Positions 5,911-6,131 of a stretch of 6,131 bases of DNA are shown here, piece by piece. The notes under the pieces were generated by a model that had not been told where the DNA came from, did not search any database, and saw nothing but the letters and a program-made list of their open reading frames with translations. Every line of letters starts with the position of its first letter. Positions within the stretch are counted from its first letter, which is position 1. The position numbers and the translations under genes were made by a program. Origin of the DNA: Nanohaloarchaea archaeon PL-Br10_U2g5. Lineage in GTDB: Archaea > Halobacteriota > Halobacteria > Halobacteriales > Haloferacaceae. Location: NCBI GenBank assembly GCA_001564205.1, contig LKMY01000115.1:1-6131 (forward strand), read 5' to 3'.

Positions 5911-6131
5911 CTACTCGAATCGTTTCCGGACGCTCTCGGCGTGCGCCTCTAACCCCTCCGCCTCTGCGAGCGTCGTGATCGTCTCCGAGAGGTCACTGAG
6001 CGCGTCGCGGTCGAGCCGCTGGACCGTCGACGATCGGAGGAAGGTGTCCACCGAGAGCCCGCCGTAGCGCTTCGCGCCGCCGTTCGTGGGCAGCACGTGG
6101 TTCGTTCCGGTCGCGTAGTCGCCCGCGGCGA
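5911..6131 (-). CDS. hisD: Histidinol dehydrogenase, C-terminal 72 residues (cut by right window edge)
   Basis: Last step of histidine biosynthesis: NAD-dependent two-step oxidation of L-histidinol to L-histidine, zinc-dependent and cytosolic. The visible C-terminus begins with GDYATGTNHVLPTNGGAKRY, the strongly conserved HisD segment. Its Asp corresponds to the zinc ligand Asp360 of the E. coli enzyme, and its His to the conserved His367. YGGLSVDTFLR follows. The helical tail contains AEGLEAHAESVRKRF, whose His matches zinc ligand His419 of E. coli. The frame is open to the window edge, so the start lies outside. It stops with TAG at 5911-5913. It converges on the propeller-repeat gene and has no evident functional link to the phn operon. 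Confidence 0.95.
   Translation of the reverse strand, partial: AAGDYATGTNHVLPTNGGAKRYGGLSVDTFLRSSTVQRLDRDALSDLSETITTLAEAEGLEAHAESVRKRFE

Noticed and set aside
5390..6067. Plus-strand frame overlapping the propeller-repeat gene and running over hisD
   Set aside because: Its Ser/Arg-rich composition is typical of a frame-shifted reading of acidic haloarchaeal genes, and it crosses a convergent gap and the conserved hisD end.

Overview
The window looks like a haloarchaeal chromosome (class Halobacteria). The DNA is GC-rich, the proteins are rich in Asp and Glu, secreted proteins carry Tat-type lipoprotein signals (twin Arg plus a lipobox Cys), and a halocyanin-type blue copper domain is present. 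The few AT-rich spots fall in intergenic DNA or at gene starts. I cannot name the species.

Layout, left to right. (1) 1-519, minus strand: N-terminal part of a HAD-superfamily hydrolase that runs off the left edge. (2) 520-660: intergenic DNA with a 35-bp tandem repeat. (3) 661-4981, minus strand: a compact five-gene unit, transcribed right to left as phnD (3782-4981), phnC (2924-3754), phnE (2089-2922), second phnE (1289-2089) and a blue copper Tat lipoprotein (661-1284). The gaps are 27 bp, 1 bp, a 1-bp overlap and 4 bp, so this is almost certainly one operon. (4) 4982-5130: divergent promoter region in which the same 10-bp string TATACCCCTC occurs once in each direction. (5) 5101-5862, plus strand: an unrecognised protein with four repeats of about 44 residues that look like beta-propeller blades. 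(6) 5863-5910: convergent gap with a small hairpin. (7) 5911-6131, minus strand: C-terminal end of histidinol dehydrogenase (hisD), cut by the right edge.

How the genes work together: PhnD is a membrane-anchored extracellular binding protein, the two PhnE proteins are a permease pair, and PhnC is the ATPase. Together they form an importer of the phosphonate/phosphite class. No C-P lyase, phosphonatase or phosphite dehydrogenase gene lies in the window, so the substrate and its fate are open. The unusual point is the blue copper lipoprotein attached to the end of the operon with only 4 bp separation, together with a Cys-x-x-Cys pair in the second lobe of PhnD. The mirrored promoter elements suggest that the importer operon and the propeller-repeat gene may be regulated together. 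A copper or redox aspect of this uptake system is my inference, not something the sequence proves.
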